Shown: piece after piece, positions 1-10,601 of the stretch | Position numbering within the stretch: position 1 is the stretch's first letter | How the letters are laid out: each line of letters starts with the position of its first letter | DNA from: Seison nebaliae | Taxonomy: Eukaryota; Rotifera; Pararotatoria; Seisonacea; Seisonidae | Length of the DNA: 64,000 nt | Assembly: GCA_023231475.1 (NCBI GenBank) | Contig: JALJEE010001980.1 | Span: forward strand, 1 to 64,000 | Direction of reading: 5' to 3' | The notes under the pieces: generated by a model | Database searches by the model: none | Seen by the model: the letters and a program-made list of their open reading frames with translations, nothing else | What the model was told of the DNA's origin: nothing | Program-made: the position numbers and the translations under genes

Positions 1-18
1 TCCATTTTATAGACAATA

Positions 19-200
19 GGGTGAGGAAACTTCCATATTGAAAAAAATGGGTGAGGAAATTTCCATAATGAAAAAAGTGGGTGAGGAAATTTCCATAATG
101 AAAAAAGTGGGTGAGGAAATCACCGTTTAAGAGGGTGAGGAAATCACCGTTTCGCTGCTAATTTTGGAAAATTTTATATAGGGTGAGGAAAAGTCCGTGA
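19..200. repeat. 30-bp tandem repeat, window-start array
   Basis: Units start with GGGTGAGGAAA at 19, 49, 79 and 109, an exact 30-bp period. Degenerate units follow at 133 and 181. Each unit continues as TTTCCATAATG and then a short A-run. GGAAATTTCC inside the unit is palindromic. The array may extend left of the window. A diverged copy of the whole block, including its flank with TATAGAC and its tail with TTGGAAAATT, lies at 13,852-14,005. This is therefore a dispersed family and not a single-locus microsatellite. Confidence 0.9.
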
Positions 201-313
201 TTCGTAAGAATAAGGTGTATGTCTGTCATGAATCCATTAGGACCATGAAAATTAAAAGAAATAAACGAAATGAGAGATCCATTAATCATGCTGACGTTAC
301 AACAGCTTGTCTG

Positions 314-735
314 TCATAACGAAGAAGAATCTTCCTGGTTTATCATTGTAGTGTCGGATGGTGAAATTATTGAACTCTTCTCTACTATATGGGCAGAGGA
401 TACAACATCACTATCTCCATTCTTACCTTCGATACACCTTTCTGTTAGAAATCGATTCGTTGTTGTAGAGAAGAAAAATTCCGTGACACACGCACCATCA
501 GGCCACACAGAATGGTGGACAAATTTTTCTTTGTGATCAATATCGAAACGAATAATAAAGGTGCGGGCCACAGAATCCGAGTTATCATATTTCTTATGCT
601 TCATTCTCCAAACTTTATGAAACAGTAGTTTTTTATCTTCCAAATATTTTTGAAAGATTTCTACTGTAGTTGGATTAGCAACATTTGAAATCATAATTGA
701 TCGAAGAACAGGTTTCGTTTTCCGAACAGCAGCCG
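314..735 (-). pseudogene. Non-LTR retrotransposon ORF1 (gag-like) fragment
   Basis: The minus-strand frame reads a segment with ISNVANPTTVEIFQKYL, then a central RTFIIRF strand, then VHHSVWPDGACVTEFFF. That layout resembles the folded domain of LINE ORF1 proteins, where a conserved W-P-x-G-x-x-V element follows a strand of the type sF+v.f. The frame is open from about 735 down to 314, but it lacks the rest of ORF1 and is flanked by pieces of the RT region in the wrong order. I read it as a dead fragment. The family assignment rests on motif shape only and is inference. Confidence 0.55.
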
Positions 736-747
736 CTATCGAAGAGT

Positions 748-852
748 AAAAATTTATCTGCAGAATTTATTTCGAATACGATCGAGAGCGGATGAGAAAA
801 AATATTGCAGTCTAGGAACATAGTAGAAGAAACGAGTGGGATGTTCGAGAAT
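748..852 (-). repeat. 105-bp inverted copy of retrotransposon segment
   Basis: The reverse complement of 748-852 matches 2,452-2,556 with two mismatches by eye (C/T near the middle of the CGTTT run and T/C in ATTCTGCAG versus ATTCCGCAG). The two copies face each other about 1.6 kb apart, so this is a young inverted duplication inside an otherwise decayed element. Confidence 0.93.
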
Positions 853-895
853 TGAATTATATTTATGAATTAATTCATTCTGTTTATTATTTTCC

Positions 896-1130
896 ATAGG
901 TAACTTGTTAGTCATTGAATCCACTATCTCTAAATATCAATCGACCGATTTTATAATTGGAGGCGACTTGAACTGTGATATCAAAAAGATATCACACGTT
1001 TCCAATCGTCTTTCTGTGTTCCTCTCTTCCACTTCTTCCCAATTCATCAATTACAAAATGTGAGAGGAAAATTACATCACGAACACCTCACACATGGGTA
1101 GTACACTCCGCTTTTATATGAATAAAAACT
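896..1130 (+). pseudogene. LINE endonuclease (APE-type) fragment
   Basis: The plus-strand frame reads STDFIIGGDLNCDI, matching the core GGDxN motif of the exonuclease-endonuclease-phosphatase domain of non-LTR retrotransposons. A stop occurs at 1,061-1,063. Remnants that could be the following TSHT segment continue out of frame to about 1,130. There is no intact catalytic domain. It is separated from the RT part by about 0.9 kb of AT-rich sequence. Confidence 0.6.
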
Positions 1131-1972
1131 TAAAAAATTATTCTCATAGTTTTATTCATAAAATGGATAATATCGACTAGAACTGTCCGAAGAAACACGA
1201 ACAAAATCGACTTTATTGATATGATATTTGAAATTACGTATACTTGGGTTTAATGTTAAAAAAAAATTAATCAAAATCGATTCGGAATTAGGTGTCCTAC
1301 CGGCAACTAGAAAATATTAACAAAAAATGCTACCCTTGAAAATCCTTATCTATTCTGGTTGTAGACGTATATACGTACATTCCATATATATGTACCACTA
1401 AACCGGTGCCATTCTTTCCGGTTTTCTCCAAAAATCAAGCTGGGCACCCTTTTCTCCGTCACTCAAAAAAATAATATTTAGAATTGATTATTTTACTAGA
1501 ATTTACGAAGTTTTTTACCAATTTACGTTAGTTTTTTTTAAATACTACTATTAAATGTTATTTGGAATGTCAAGAAGATAGAACAATACAGTTTATTAAT
1601 AAATCAATTGTTTGGGAACGAATTTTTGATTTATTTAATTTAAAATGTTAACAGTGTTAACTTAGTTTGTTAACTTAACACTTACAAGGGAACTTCCATC
1701 ATTCGAATTCAGAAGAAAATTTTAAACATATACACATATCGAAAATATGCATGTGATTGATAGTTAAGCTTAAAAGTTCTTAATTAAATTGTGCACTTAT
1801 AGAGAACCTTTAAAATTAATGTTCTATAAGATGGTATAAAAATTTTTAATTTTTTCCACCTCTCACAAGTGAATGTTCCTTTGTTACAGTCATGAATTTT
1901 AAAAAAAAAACAATTTTTATCTCATTCGTTTTGAGCAGAGCTTTATAGAGAGAATCTCTCTCGAGAATACCG
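1064..1972. other. AT-rich stretch inside the retroelement remains
   Basis: No coding frame or recognisable family is visible between the endonuclease fragment and the RT fragment. It is probably decayed element or host DNA. It holds short runs of A or T and a weak palindromic stretch around 1,365-1,395 (TATACGTA-type repeats). Confidence 0.5.
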
Positions 1973-2158
1973 TCAACCGACGGTAATGTCTTTTGTGTAT
2001 ACCTCCGTTAATGTCTCTCCGTTGATTGTGTATGTCTTTCTAATATACCGATTGCTCTTTCCCGCAACCAATATTTTGTTTGGACAATTTCTACTGATGT
2101 GTCCAACTTCATCCATAGCATTTGAACTCTCTTGGTTCTTGTTTGATCTTTCTCTCAC
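1973..2158 (-). pseudogene. Degenerate CCHC zinc-knuckle fragment of ORF1
   Basis: The minus-strand frame contains VGHISRNCPNK. This keeps the final His and Cys of a C-x2-C-x4-H-x4-C knuckle with their normal spacing, but the first two cysteines are replaced (Ser and Met at the expected positions). It directly abuts the plus-strand RT fragment at about 2,160. This marks a second orientation switch in the element. Confidence 0.5.
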
Positions 2159-2159
2159 T

Positions 2160-3093
2160 TTTGCAATAATTCGCTACCTGTCCCGGTCCCAATTCAGCTT
2201 AGTCCGTCAAAGTACGATCCTAGGTCCCTGGTTATTTGGACTGGCTATTGACCACGTCCTTCGCGAACTTAGCTAACAGGATAACAGTTCTTACTTTCGC
2301 ATGATATTGCATATGCCGATGTCTTCGTGATCATGCATCGTTCTCTTCGTGATTTGAAGAAATCCTACATAAGTACATCTCGTCTTCTTGCGGAAAGAGG
2401 TATTGCTATTATTGAATCGAAATGCTGGTTACTCTCAACTGGTAATCGCTCATTCTCGAACATCCCACTCGTTTTTTCTACTATGTTCCTAGACTGCAAT
2501 ATTTTTTCTCATCCGCTCTCGATCGTATTCGAAATAAATTCCGCAGATAAATTTTTTCTCCTTCTCTCATAAATCTAAATTCGTCCCGTTAAAGATCCGT
2601 CTTTCACTATTCAGGAGCCTTGTGCTATCGCTGTACTCTTTGGAGATTATTCTTTTATGCTCCGATCGGTCGTTTCTGTCCATGCACCGAGCTTACAATC
2701 GCCTCATTAGGAGAATGATCTTCTGCTTTCATAGATGTAATCGTTCAATTCTTTTCGCCACTGTGAATTTCTTACCACTTCCAATTATTTTATTTCGTCG
2801 TATTTTTTCACTCGCCGATAAATTTAACAATTCGGACTTACTCTTCAGTCATCCTACCGTTATCCATCCTCTTCACGCCCATTCCGTTTTCACATACATT
2901 GTCAGATACTATGCGTTATCTCGAAACATTTCTCTTACAGTTTTCCAAAATTTTATCTCCACATACGATTCCACATCCGATCTACCAATCGACTGCGATT
3001 TCTTCGCCAACCTTCTTATTGACACCGAGGATGATAACAATTTTTTTTCTCTTTTTTCATGTTTATCCCTACGAGAATTCAACTAATGAATGA
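2160..3093 (+). pseudogene. Non-LTR retrotransposon reverse transcriptase remnant
   Basis: Three overlapping frames together give an RT core. VRQSTILGPWLFGLAID corresponds to the conserved Q-G-S-x-L-G-P-x-L-F block. A later frame reads IAYADVFVIMH, a YADD box in which one Asp is missing. It is followed by an L-x(2,3)-F-like helix and a tail with LFATVNFLPLPI that fits the post-RT region. Frameshifts at about 2,275, 2,570 and 2,620 and the damaged active site show that it is inactive. The segment 2,452-2,556 is duplicated inverted at 748-852. Confidence 0.75.
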
Positions 3094-3566
3094 TAATATT
3101 AAATTAATTGATAAATTTATTATTGGTAATTCTAAATTGAAAAATTTACTTTATTATATAATATATATTATTTCTGAAATCCGGAAATGCATGATACATT
3201 GTTTCGCAGATATGTCTGGAACTTATTTGTTATTTTGACTTATCTATTTAAATTATTTCAAAAGAATACGAAAAAAAATAAATAAACTTTTTTTTAAATA
3301 ATGCAAAACAAAAAATACCTAAATCGGCCTTTTTTAAACGAGTTCAAAATCACATGTATTTTGGTTTTAAGAATACCAAGTCCGGACACGTTTTTTTAAA
3401 ACACACATTTGTAAAATTTTAAAAAATTAACTTTTTATTCTTTTTATTTAGAAAAATGATTTTTTAATATAATCTTTCATGATAAAAATTATTGATAAAT
3501 GATGCAATCTGGTTTAATTCAATTTGTTCCAAATAATTGCTTATTTAAATAATAATAGGTGAAGTT
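3094..3566. other. AT-rich intergenic spacer
   Basis: Runs of A and T with no frame, repeat or RNA gene that I can support. It separates the retroelement remains from the first host gene and probably holds that gene's promoter and the 3' end of the element. Confidence 0.5.
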
Positions 3567-4441
3567 ATGGAACAATCTTTGAGCATATCAATCCAATTAG
3601 AGAATTACGATCCTCTCATCCAGATTCATGATTTTCGTCTTCTACTTCCAAATTTGGTGGAAAAAAAGTGTAAGAATCGTATCTTCTTTTCACGGAAGTC
3701 GTTTGCGAAAAAAATTTTTAAAATTTTCAAAACATTGTTGGTAGAAATAGCAAAACAATATCCGGCCCGCTTGAAAGAAGAACTTAATGATTTACGTTAA
3801 TTCTTCCTTAAATAATTTCGAATATGTTCGGTTTTTTAGATAACTTCTTAGAAAATTCTTTGGTAACTTATCATCAAACGAAATATTTCGATATCTATAA
3901 AGGTTCTGGATTTTAGTTTTTCTTTACTTCTTTATTTTCACTATTTACTCTATAATTATTTTTAGGATTGCTTGCTTTATTGAATGAATTTTCATTGCAA
4001 TTCAGTATAAAAATGCAAGGTTTTATTTTCCAAATTTAACTTTTTACAATCATCGTATTTATTGAAAAGAATCTCAAGTGATTTGTATTAAAATGAAAAA
4101 TGAACTGAAAAAACTGAGTGGTGGATCTTTATACAACCGTATAGTTGCAAATGGAGAATCGCCCTTGAAGAATTGTCACAAATTACCGCCAATCTTAAGA
4201 AAAATGCACAAAAATAATATATATGTCAGTTAGTAGTTTATTGTTGATTTTTTCTTTAATTTTATGATTTTTAGATAATGAAAAGTATGACACGGTTTTA
4301 ACTGAATTCAAAACGAAATATATGACATTGTCTCCACCAAATTCGAAAGAGAAAAATGAAAAGAATGAAACTTCTTCAACGGCTTTAGTTGCAAGTGAAA
4401 AAAGTCATCGTTTTGTTGAAGTCGATGTTAATGAAATATAA
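3567..4441 (+). CDS. Unknown 223-aa protein, five exons
   Basis: I do not recognise the family. The exons that keep frame are 3567-3795, 3840-3902, 3966-4019, 4070-4228 and 4275-4441, with introns of 44, 63, 50 and 46 nt that all end in AG. The joined frame has 224 codons including the stop. The first half is basic and helical (FSRKSFAKKIFKIFKTLL), followed by amphipathic helix (LLALLNEFSLQFSIKMQ) and a polar, Lys/Glu/Asn-rich tail. No signal peptide or membrane segment is visible. The start is the first ATG of the first exon and could be preceded by a further exon. Its stop lies 7 nt from the stop of the convergent MITD1 gene. All four donors begin GTT. Confidence 0.7.
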
Positions 4442-4448
4442 AGATTTG

Positions 4449-5330
4449 TTATTTCCAATAAATGTCAATTACAGTTTTTTTACAACGTCGTAATTCAGTT
4501 TCATGAAATTGAATTGAATGTCGAGTAGTTTTTTGGAAGTAATCTAGTCCTCTTCCCATTGACACAACTATTCCGTTGTCGAGTCTTTAGAAAATTAGAA
4601 CGTTCTATAAAATTGTGTAAAAAAATATTAAAACTCAATTCGACGATCGTGAAGTTGTCCGTCATATTCTAAAATTAATTTCAATTGAGGAGAAATCATT
4701 TGAAGGGATCGATTTAATTCGTCAAAAGAAGATTCCCGTTCTTTCCATTGAGAAGATTGATGTGTAATTAATGTGACCTGTTGGATTTTTGGATTTAACG
4801 TTAATAATAGAGTTATTAATAACATTAAGTTATCGAACTAAAAATATAATTGGAAAGAAAATTTTGAAATTTTAGAAGGAACTTGATGTGGATGTATTAT
4901 ATAAGGATCGAGAATTTTCATTTTCGAAAAAGTTGTTGCGAAGATTGATGAAAAAACAGTTCGATATCCTTTTCCAACTTCATCATGTTCGATGTTAAAC
5001 GTCTTTCTGCATCGTCCTATTTGAATCTATTGAATAAAATTTGGAAATTCTTATAAACTTTAACTTAAAGTTGTGATTTTTTTCAGATGTTCTGCTCGTG
5101 AAAGATATTCTGAAATTTTCGATTTTAATATTTCACGCTCAGTCTCGTTACATTTCGCTACAATTAACATTTTTCAAGATAATTAACATTAAGAATAAGA
5201 AATAAATGAAACGTAGTCGTTCTTTCAATAATATTTCAACTCCACTTTTGTAACAAGCTAACGCTTCATCAAAATCACCTCGTTCGTCCGATTCGATTGC
5301 TTTACTTATCAAATGATTTTCGGCATTCAT
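4449..5330 (-). CDS. MITD1: MITD1 orthologue (MIT domain plus PLD-like C-terminal domain)
   Basis: In known MITD1, an N-terminal MIT domain binds ESCRT-III tails and a C-terminal phospholipase-D-like domain binds membrane, acting in abscission. Here exons 5213-5330, 5065-5157, 4883-5016, 4635-4837 and 4449-4584 join in frame to 227 aa, close to the usual 249. The MIT helices are visible (AIESDERGDFDEALACYKSG, then ISEYLSRAEHLKKI). The C-terminal domain keeps KILDPYIIHPHQ, LHDRRIE and MGRGLDYFQK, in the family order. The start was chosen at the ATG giving MNAENHL. An upstream in-frame ATG at 5,375 would add 15 hydrophobic residues. The gene is divergent from the methyltransferase (140-bp spacer) and convergent with the unknown gene. 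Confidence 0.9.
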
Positions 5331-5470
5331 TAAAAATAGAATTACTCTTTTAGAATGAAAGGATAAACAAATCAAAAATTTCTGAGAAAATTATACGCTC
5401 CACAAAAAGTGTAGAATTCAAAAAATATATTTGAATTTGTAGGAGTTTTAGAAGATAAGCGTCATTTCTC

Positions 5471-6228
5471 ATGATTCTTCCGCAATTGGTTCGAGAAGCA
5501 TTACGACAAAATTGTCGATTACCTCAACGATCATTTTGGGGATATTTGACACAAGTTTATTTCAATAGAATTAAAACTAATTTAAATTTAATATTAATTT
5601 CTAGTAGAAATCATTTCGATGGAAGAATGAATATTTAGAAAGAAATGCCGTCGATCTCTGTCGAATTAGTAAGAATCATTTTGTGTTGGAAGTTGGATTT
5701 GGAGTTGGTGATGGATTGAAATATGCTTATCAGAAAGTGAAACGTTATTTTTCTTCGAATATTTTAAACGAGTTAATAAAGAATGAATGAATAGATGGAA
5801 GGGGAATGATATTTGGTGTGGATCTTTCCACTTATATGTGTGCAGTCGCCACGAAAAGACTAAAAGAAGAAATAAAGAAGAATAAGATCTTCGTTTCTAG
5901 AGATACAGTGAGTGTTTTGCCATTTACTGATGAGACGTTTCATTCAGTTTTTCATTGTAATTCTTTTTATTTTTGGCCGAATGTCCTACTGGCTCTCAAA
6001 GAATTACATCGAGTCATGAGAAGTGATGGAGTGTTAATTACGACATTGAATCATGAACGATTACAGAAACAGATGGTGAAGAATGGAATTTTATCAAAAA
6101 GACAAATTGATCTGATTTATTATATGAGAAGTTTGGAAATTGTTGGATTTGAAGATGTGAAGATCCAATATTTGACATGTGAACATTCAGGTAAACCATT
6201 TCAAGCGATCTTTGCGAAGAAAATTTAG
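5471..6228 (+). CDS. Class I SAM-dependent methyltransferase (Methyltransf_11 type)
   Basis: Exons 5471-5554, 5608-5743 and 5795-6228 join in frame to 217 aa. The middle exon carries motif I as VLEVGFGVGDGLKYA. The third exon opens with the acidic strand-2 motif IFGVDLS, then post-I and motif II (VSVLPFTDETFHSVF) and RVMRSDGVLITT. Before the domain is RSFWGYL, followed by a W-K-N-x-x-L-x-R-N-A stretch. The same FWG...RN-A lead-in is common in small bacterial-type methyltransferases of this class, so an ancient bacterial origin is possible. The substrate cannot be read from the sequence. Most ORF callers would report only the last exon and lose motif I. Confidence 0.85.
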
Positions 6229-6309
6229 TTTTATAAAAAACAACTTTTATTAGTAATTGGAAAATGCGAACGTTTTCTCATTAAAATATAATTACAAAAA
6301 AATGATAAA

Positions 6310-7461
6310 TTAAATATTCCTTCGTCTTTTATTTTCGGACAAAGTCAAATTCAATTCATGATTACAGTTCAAAATCTTTCTTTTCGTTAAATTCTTCTTT
6401 TTCATGATTCCTTCAAATGTCTTTCGTATGTCCTTCAATGTCTGTTTCGGGATTTCATTTGACATTTCTTCAACTTCATGATTGAGTAATCTCTTTTTAT
6501 CATCCATTTCATTATCTTCTTCATTCTCATTTTCTGTTTCAAAGAACGAGAATGATGGGACAATTTTTGGTCTGATTAAATTTCTTTTTGATATTGACAA
6601 GTTTATGAATTGTCCAATGAAACTTCCATTCTTTGGAGACTCAACCAAATTATAAAGATTTTTTAAAACATCTTCATTTACATTTTGAAATATTCGGTTG
6701 GTATCGTCGGGTAAGAAGGAAAATTCCTGCGAATTCGAACAAACAGTCAATTGTGCTTGTTCATCTATTGTCAAATAAGTATTAGAATAATCGAAAGAGT
6801 AAAAATTGTTTATTGCACGACCATTTTGCAATTGGGCAGCACATCTCAATCCAGTTTGATTAATATTTAAAATTTCTTTTGTTGTTGCTATGAAATAATG
6901 ATTTTGATATTTGAAAATACAATTACATTCATATGGACAATAGAAATGATGTCTTTCCATCGTCTCATCCGTATCATTTGACCATTTCTCATAAGTGATA
7001 ACGTAACCGCAATAATAAATGAAAATTTTTTCTTCCAAATCAAAAAACGAATGTTTCCCACCAATTCTTTTCTTCACCATAACATAAGACGTTTGAGGGA
7101 AATTAACAAAATCATCAGTGAAAACTGTCTCATTTATCATGGCGAAAGATCGCTCGTCAGAATAAGATTTACTAAAAATAATTGAGGAATAATTGATGGA
7201 AAATAGGTAAAGATAAATAAACCTCTGTAGACTCGAAATAAAGTTGTTATAATAGATCGAATGTCGATAAGATTTAAAAACCAGATTCAACTCGTTAAAA
7301 TCAAAGAAATAGAGTGCTGTCTCTCCTGCCATAAAGACATGAAATAATAAAACTGTATTATTCCACCAATTGACATCTATCAATTTTTCCTTATTTTAAT
7401 TATGATAATAATTAATTTAACCATTAATCATATAATTTAAATTGTTCCGTTGCCATTTCAT
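6310..7461 (-). CDS. Unknown ~350-aa protein with basic C-terminus
   Basis: Not recognised. The main frame (7383 to 6310) contains a 51-nt segment at 7172-7222 that starts GTTTAT and ends TTTTTAG. It has no stop and a length divisible by three, so it is probably a spliced intron hidden in the ORF. A small first exon starting at 7461 (MKWQRNNLNYMIN) joins in frame through a GTTAAA donor. The first two thirds alternate hydrophobic strands and Cys/Tyr-rich turns (FYCPYECNCIFKYQNHYFI), as in a beta-propeller. The last quarter is acidic, then lysine/arginine-rich (SENKRRRNI), suggesting nuclear location. Function is not assigned. Confidence 0.65.
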
Positions 7462-7822
7462 GAAAGGAATTAAGAGTTTTTTCGAAGCACATATCTTCTC
7501 ATCCACATCAAGATGAAAAAAAGATATGTATCGACCGACAGTTACGATCAAGTCTAAATGATTTTCAGAATTTTGAAGAAAAGTTTAATTTGAGCAATTT
7601 GAAATTCATTGTGAAGAAATTGGAAATGAATTAAAAGAAAAATGAAAAGATGAAAAGTGCGCCAAAAATGAGATAAGACCCATGGAAAAGTGAGACCAGT
7701 ATAAAAACGAAGTTAAACAAAATGAAAATTCGCACTAACGAATTTCAATAAATTTCTTTCGATTTCATTATTTTTCTCCTTCACCTAAAAGATATTTACA
7801 TATTTTTTTTGTTCGTCATTTT
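7462..7822. promoter_or_regulatory. Divergent intergenic region, BTB gene 5' side
   Basis: About 360 bp separate two divergent genes, so promoters for both should lie here. I see no clear TATA arrangement and no repeat. The start codon of the BTB protein follows a T-rich run. Confidence 0.4.
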
Positions 7823-9580
7823 ATGAACACATCGTCAACCAAGATGTCATCGGGAAAATCAGACGAAAAGAATTTCGGTCTTAACAATGGATCAACTACT
7901 GGTGACGACTTCCGTCGAATGCAGCAGAATCTTACCAACACTTTGGCTGAAGCTGGAAATGACAGTTTCTTTTCTGAACATGCAGTTCGCCTCTTGAAAG
8001 GATTAGCGGTGTTGTGGAAACATGGAAAATTGTGTGACTGCGTCTTAGCTGTCGAGAAGGGCAGTGCGAGATATGCAGCTCATAAGGCGATTATCGCTTG
8101 TCATTGTGCCAGATTCTCTGATCGAATTATTAAAGTTAGAATTTTATTCAAGATTCCATTCGGACTCAACACGAAAAATGAAAGAATGTTCTATTGTTTT
8201 TCCCATTTTTATTTTTCGAGCGCAAAAAAATAAAACCGAATTTTTTAATTTCTCATTTTCTCCTTAGACGCCAGCAACTACTGGTTTAGAAATCCGTTTG
8301 TCGAAGGCAACACGTACAGGAGTGGAAGCATTACTCCTTTACATGTACACATCGAAATTGAACTTGACTGTTCATAATGTGGATGATGTGATTATTGCGG
8401 CGAAAGAATTACAAATCGAATCTGCCACAAAAAAATGTGTAGAATTCATTTATGCGGAAGTACCTCAAGATGCTATCCGAGTGTTCCGTCACGTGAGAAC
8501 AGCTGAAATGGTTGGAGATAAGCAATTACAAACGGAATTATATAATTTCATTCGCGAAAACTTTGGAAGTCTCTCAGAAACGAGAGGATTCACTGCTGAA
8601 TGTTCGACGAAACTACTTTTGGTTTTGTTGAGTGATGATCAGTTGGTGATCGACAGTGAAATGAGTCTCTTAAGAGCTGTACTAAGATGGGTTGAATGGT
8701 CTCGTCAAGAACGACAAGAATTCATTCCAGAATTGTTACGTCGTATTCGATATCAACATATTACTCCTGAACAATTGGCATCTGAAGTGGAACCATTACC
8801 AATAATGAATGAATCACCTGAATTACGTACGATTGTTCAAAATGCCATCAAGTTTATATTTTACTTTATCAATCACTTTTGAAGATAATCATAATTTCTT
8901 TCAGATTCCATGCTCTCCGTCTTTCCGGCAGTAAAGCTGCTGAAGAATTGATAGTGGAACCGTTGAGACAATATCGTGGAAGTGAGTCGATACCTGGAGG
9001 ATTGGATCGACAAGCTGATTTCCCAACATACGATCAAAAGGGACATATGATCGATACGGGAGCTTATTACAGCACAGAAAATAATGAGGATAATGACGAT
9101 GCTGGTGATATGAAAGGAATGGTCTATAATAAACAAGCTAGTATGACAAATGCCAAACGATCTGCCAAACATTCCACCAACAACAACAACAACACTCCAT
9201 ATAAGAGACATGATAAACGTAAATCGAAGAAATCACCATCGGCACATAGTCAAGGAGAAATGGCAATTATTGAAGATGATGCTAATCTCAATAGCAACAA
9301 CAACAATAGTGCGGATCAAGGCGAAATATTTAATCATCATCTTCCATCTCCTATTCTTCATGATTACAAGTTGAACATTATAGATAAGGAACGAATGAAT
9401 CGAAATGAATTGATCGAAAGTGAAGACTCTTTCGGTGGAGATGATGATGAAGAGGAAATGGCGACATTCCATTACAATAAGAATAACAATAATAATACGA
9501 TTAAACAATCGGCGTCCAATATTGAAGAAGAACGTGTTCCAGTTCCCATGCAATTCCGTTTGAAAGGAATGAGACATTAG
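7823..9580 (+). CDS. BTB-BACK domain protein without Kelch repeats
   Basis: Exons 7823-8134, 8268-8851 and 8905-9580 join in frame to 523 aa. The BTB fold is seen from about residue 65 (GKLCDCVLAVEKG, AAHKAIIACHCARFSD, then VEALLLYMYTSKL). It is followed by a full BACK region (RHVRTAEMVGDKQL, LVLLSDDQLVIDSEMSLLRA, RIRYQHITPEQLASEV). Such proteins are usually Cullin-3 substrate adaptors. Here the substrate-binding Kelch propeller is absent. In its place is a low-complexity tail of about 230 aa rich in Asn, Ser, Asp and Lys (NNNNN tracts, a DDDEEE run, basic KRHDKRKSKK). The first intron is unusually long for this window (133 nt). The substrate region is unknown. Confidence 0.88.
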
Positions 9581-9799
9581 AATCTCCCAAATCGTTACAA
9601 CTTCATATTAAAATCTAATAACTTTTTTAAATATTTCATCAAAAACTAATCAAAAAAAATCCGAAAAAATTTTCTGTCATCTTTTTTATGATGACTATTA
9701 CTAACGCTTGTCGATTATGCTCGAAACTTTTCCTCTTTCCTTCTCTCCTCTCCATTCTCCTCTATCCATTCAACTCTCCCGACGAATTTTCGTCGTTTT

Positions 9800-10601
9800 T
9801 CATTTTTTTGTGTCATCACAAATCTGGTTCGATTGAACTCGACAAAAATGAAAAGAAATCGATGGGATATCGATAAGCATTTTGAAATTGATCGGAATAT
9901 AATAAAATTGTTTTTTCTTCTTAAAAAATCTTTTTTCATATAATGTTAAAACTCCAAAAAAAATCTGGTTGTATAAAAGAGCAAATGAAAAAACTAAACG
10001 ATGATTAAACGGATGTTGTACAATAAATTTCACTTGATCTGACATATTCAATTGTAATGTTTGTAAAGGATTGAACATCTCTTTCGACGCTTCTTCATGT
10101 TTTTGTTTTTGAGTAATTGAATTTAAATCATATAATTTACATGTAGCTGATGCATCACCTGATAAATTAAGAAATTTTAAATTCCTATAAAATATATGTA
10201 ATTAAAATTATAGTAACAAATTAGAATGAATGGTAAGTGGTGACGATGGTTAATTAATGAATCAATTTCTTCTTCTTTTTCTATCAACGAATAATTGATC
10301 ATTTCTTCTAAACAGACGATCGACGTAATCGCATGGCGACCATATCTCCAACATTGTTTGGAAATTGTTGATATTTCCAATAGGCAAACTCGATTTCTAT
10401 CTAATTTTCCATAAATATCAGAAATGCGAATAAGGAAAATGAATCCTAAATTCGTACCGATAATTATATGGTACTTATCCAACTTTAAAATACAGGTAAT
10501 ATCATCATCTTCCACCTAAACAATTATTATGAATCTTTTCAATTATATTAAAACAAATAAACATCAATTCTACATAAGATCTTCGAATTATTAAATATCA
10601 T
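9800..10601 (-). CDS. Possible WD40/beta-propeller protein, 231 aa
   Basis: Exons 10563-10601, 10218-10515 and 9800-10158 join in frame (696 nt). The sequence has propeller-like blades: ITCILKLDKYHIIIGTNLG, then ASATCKLYDLNSIT, then VKFIVQHPFNHRLVFSF. With only three possible blades it may be a fragment or may continue in exons I did not find. The C-terminal part (KRFFKKKKQFYY onward) is less convincing and could be read-through past a missed donor. Both assigned donors begin GTT. The family is not identified. Confidence 0.5.

Noticed and set aside
1-200. CRISPR-like array of 30-bp repeats
   Set aside because: The repeats are directly adjacent without unique spacers and the context is eukaryotic. 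It is a minisatellite.
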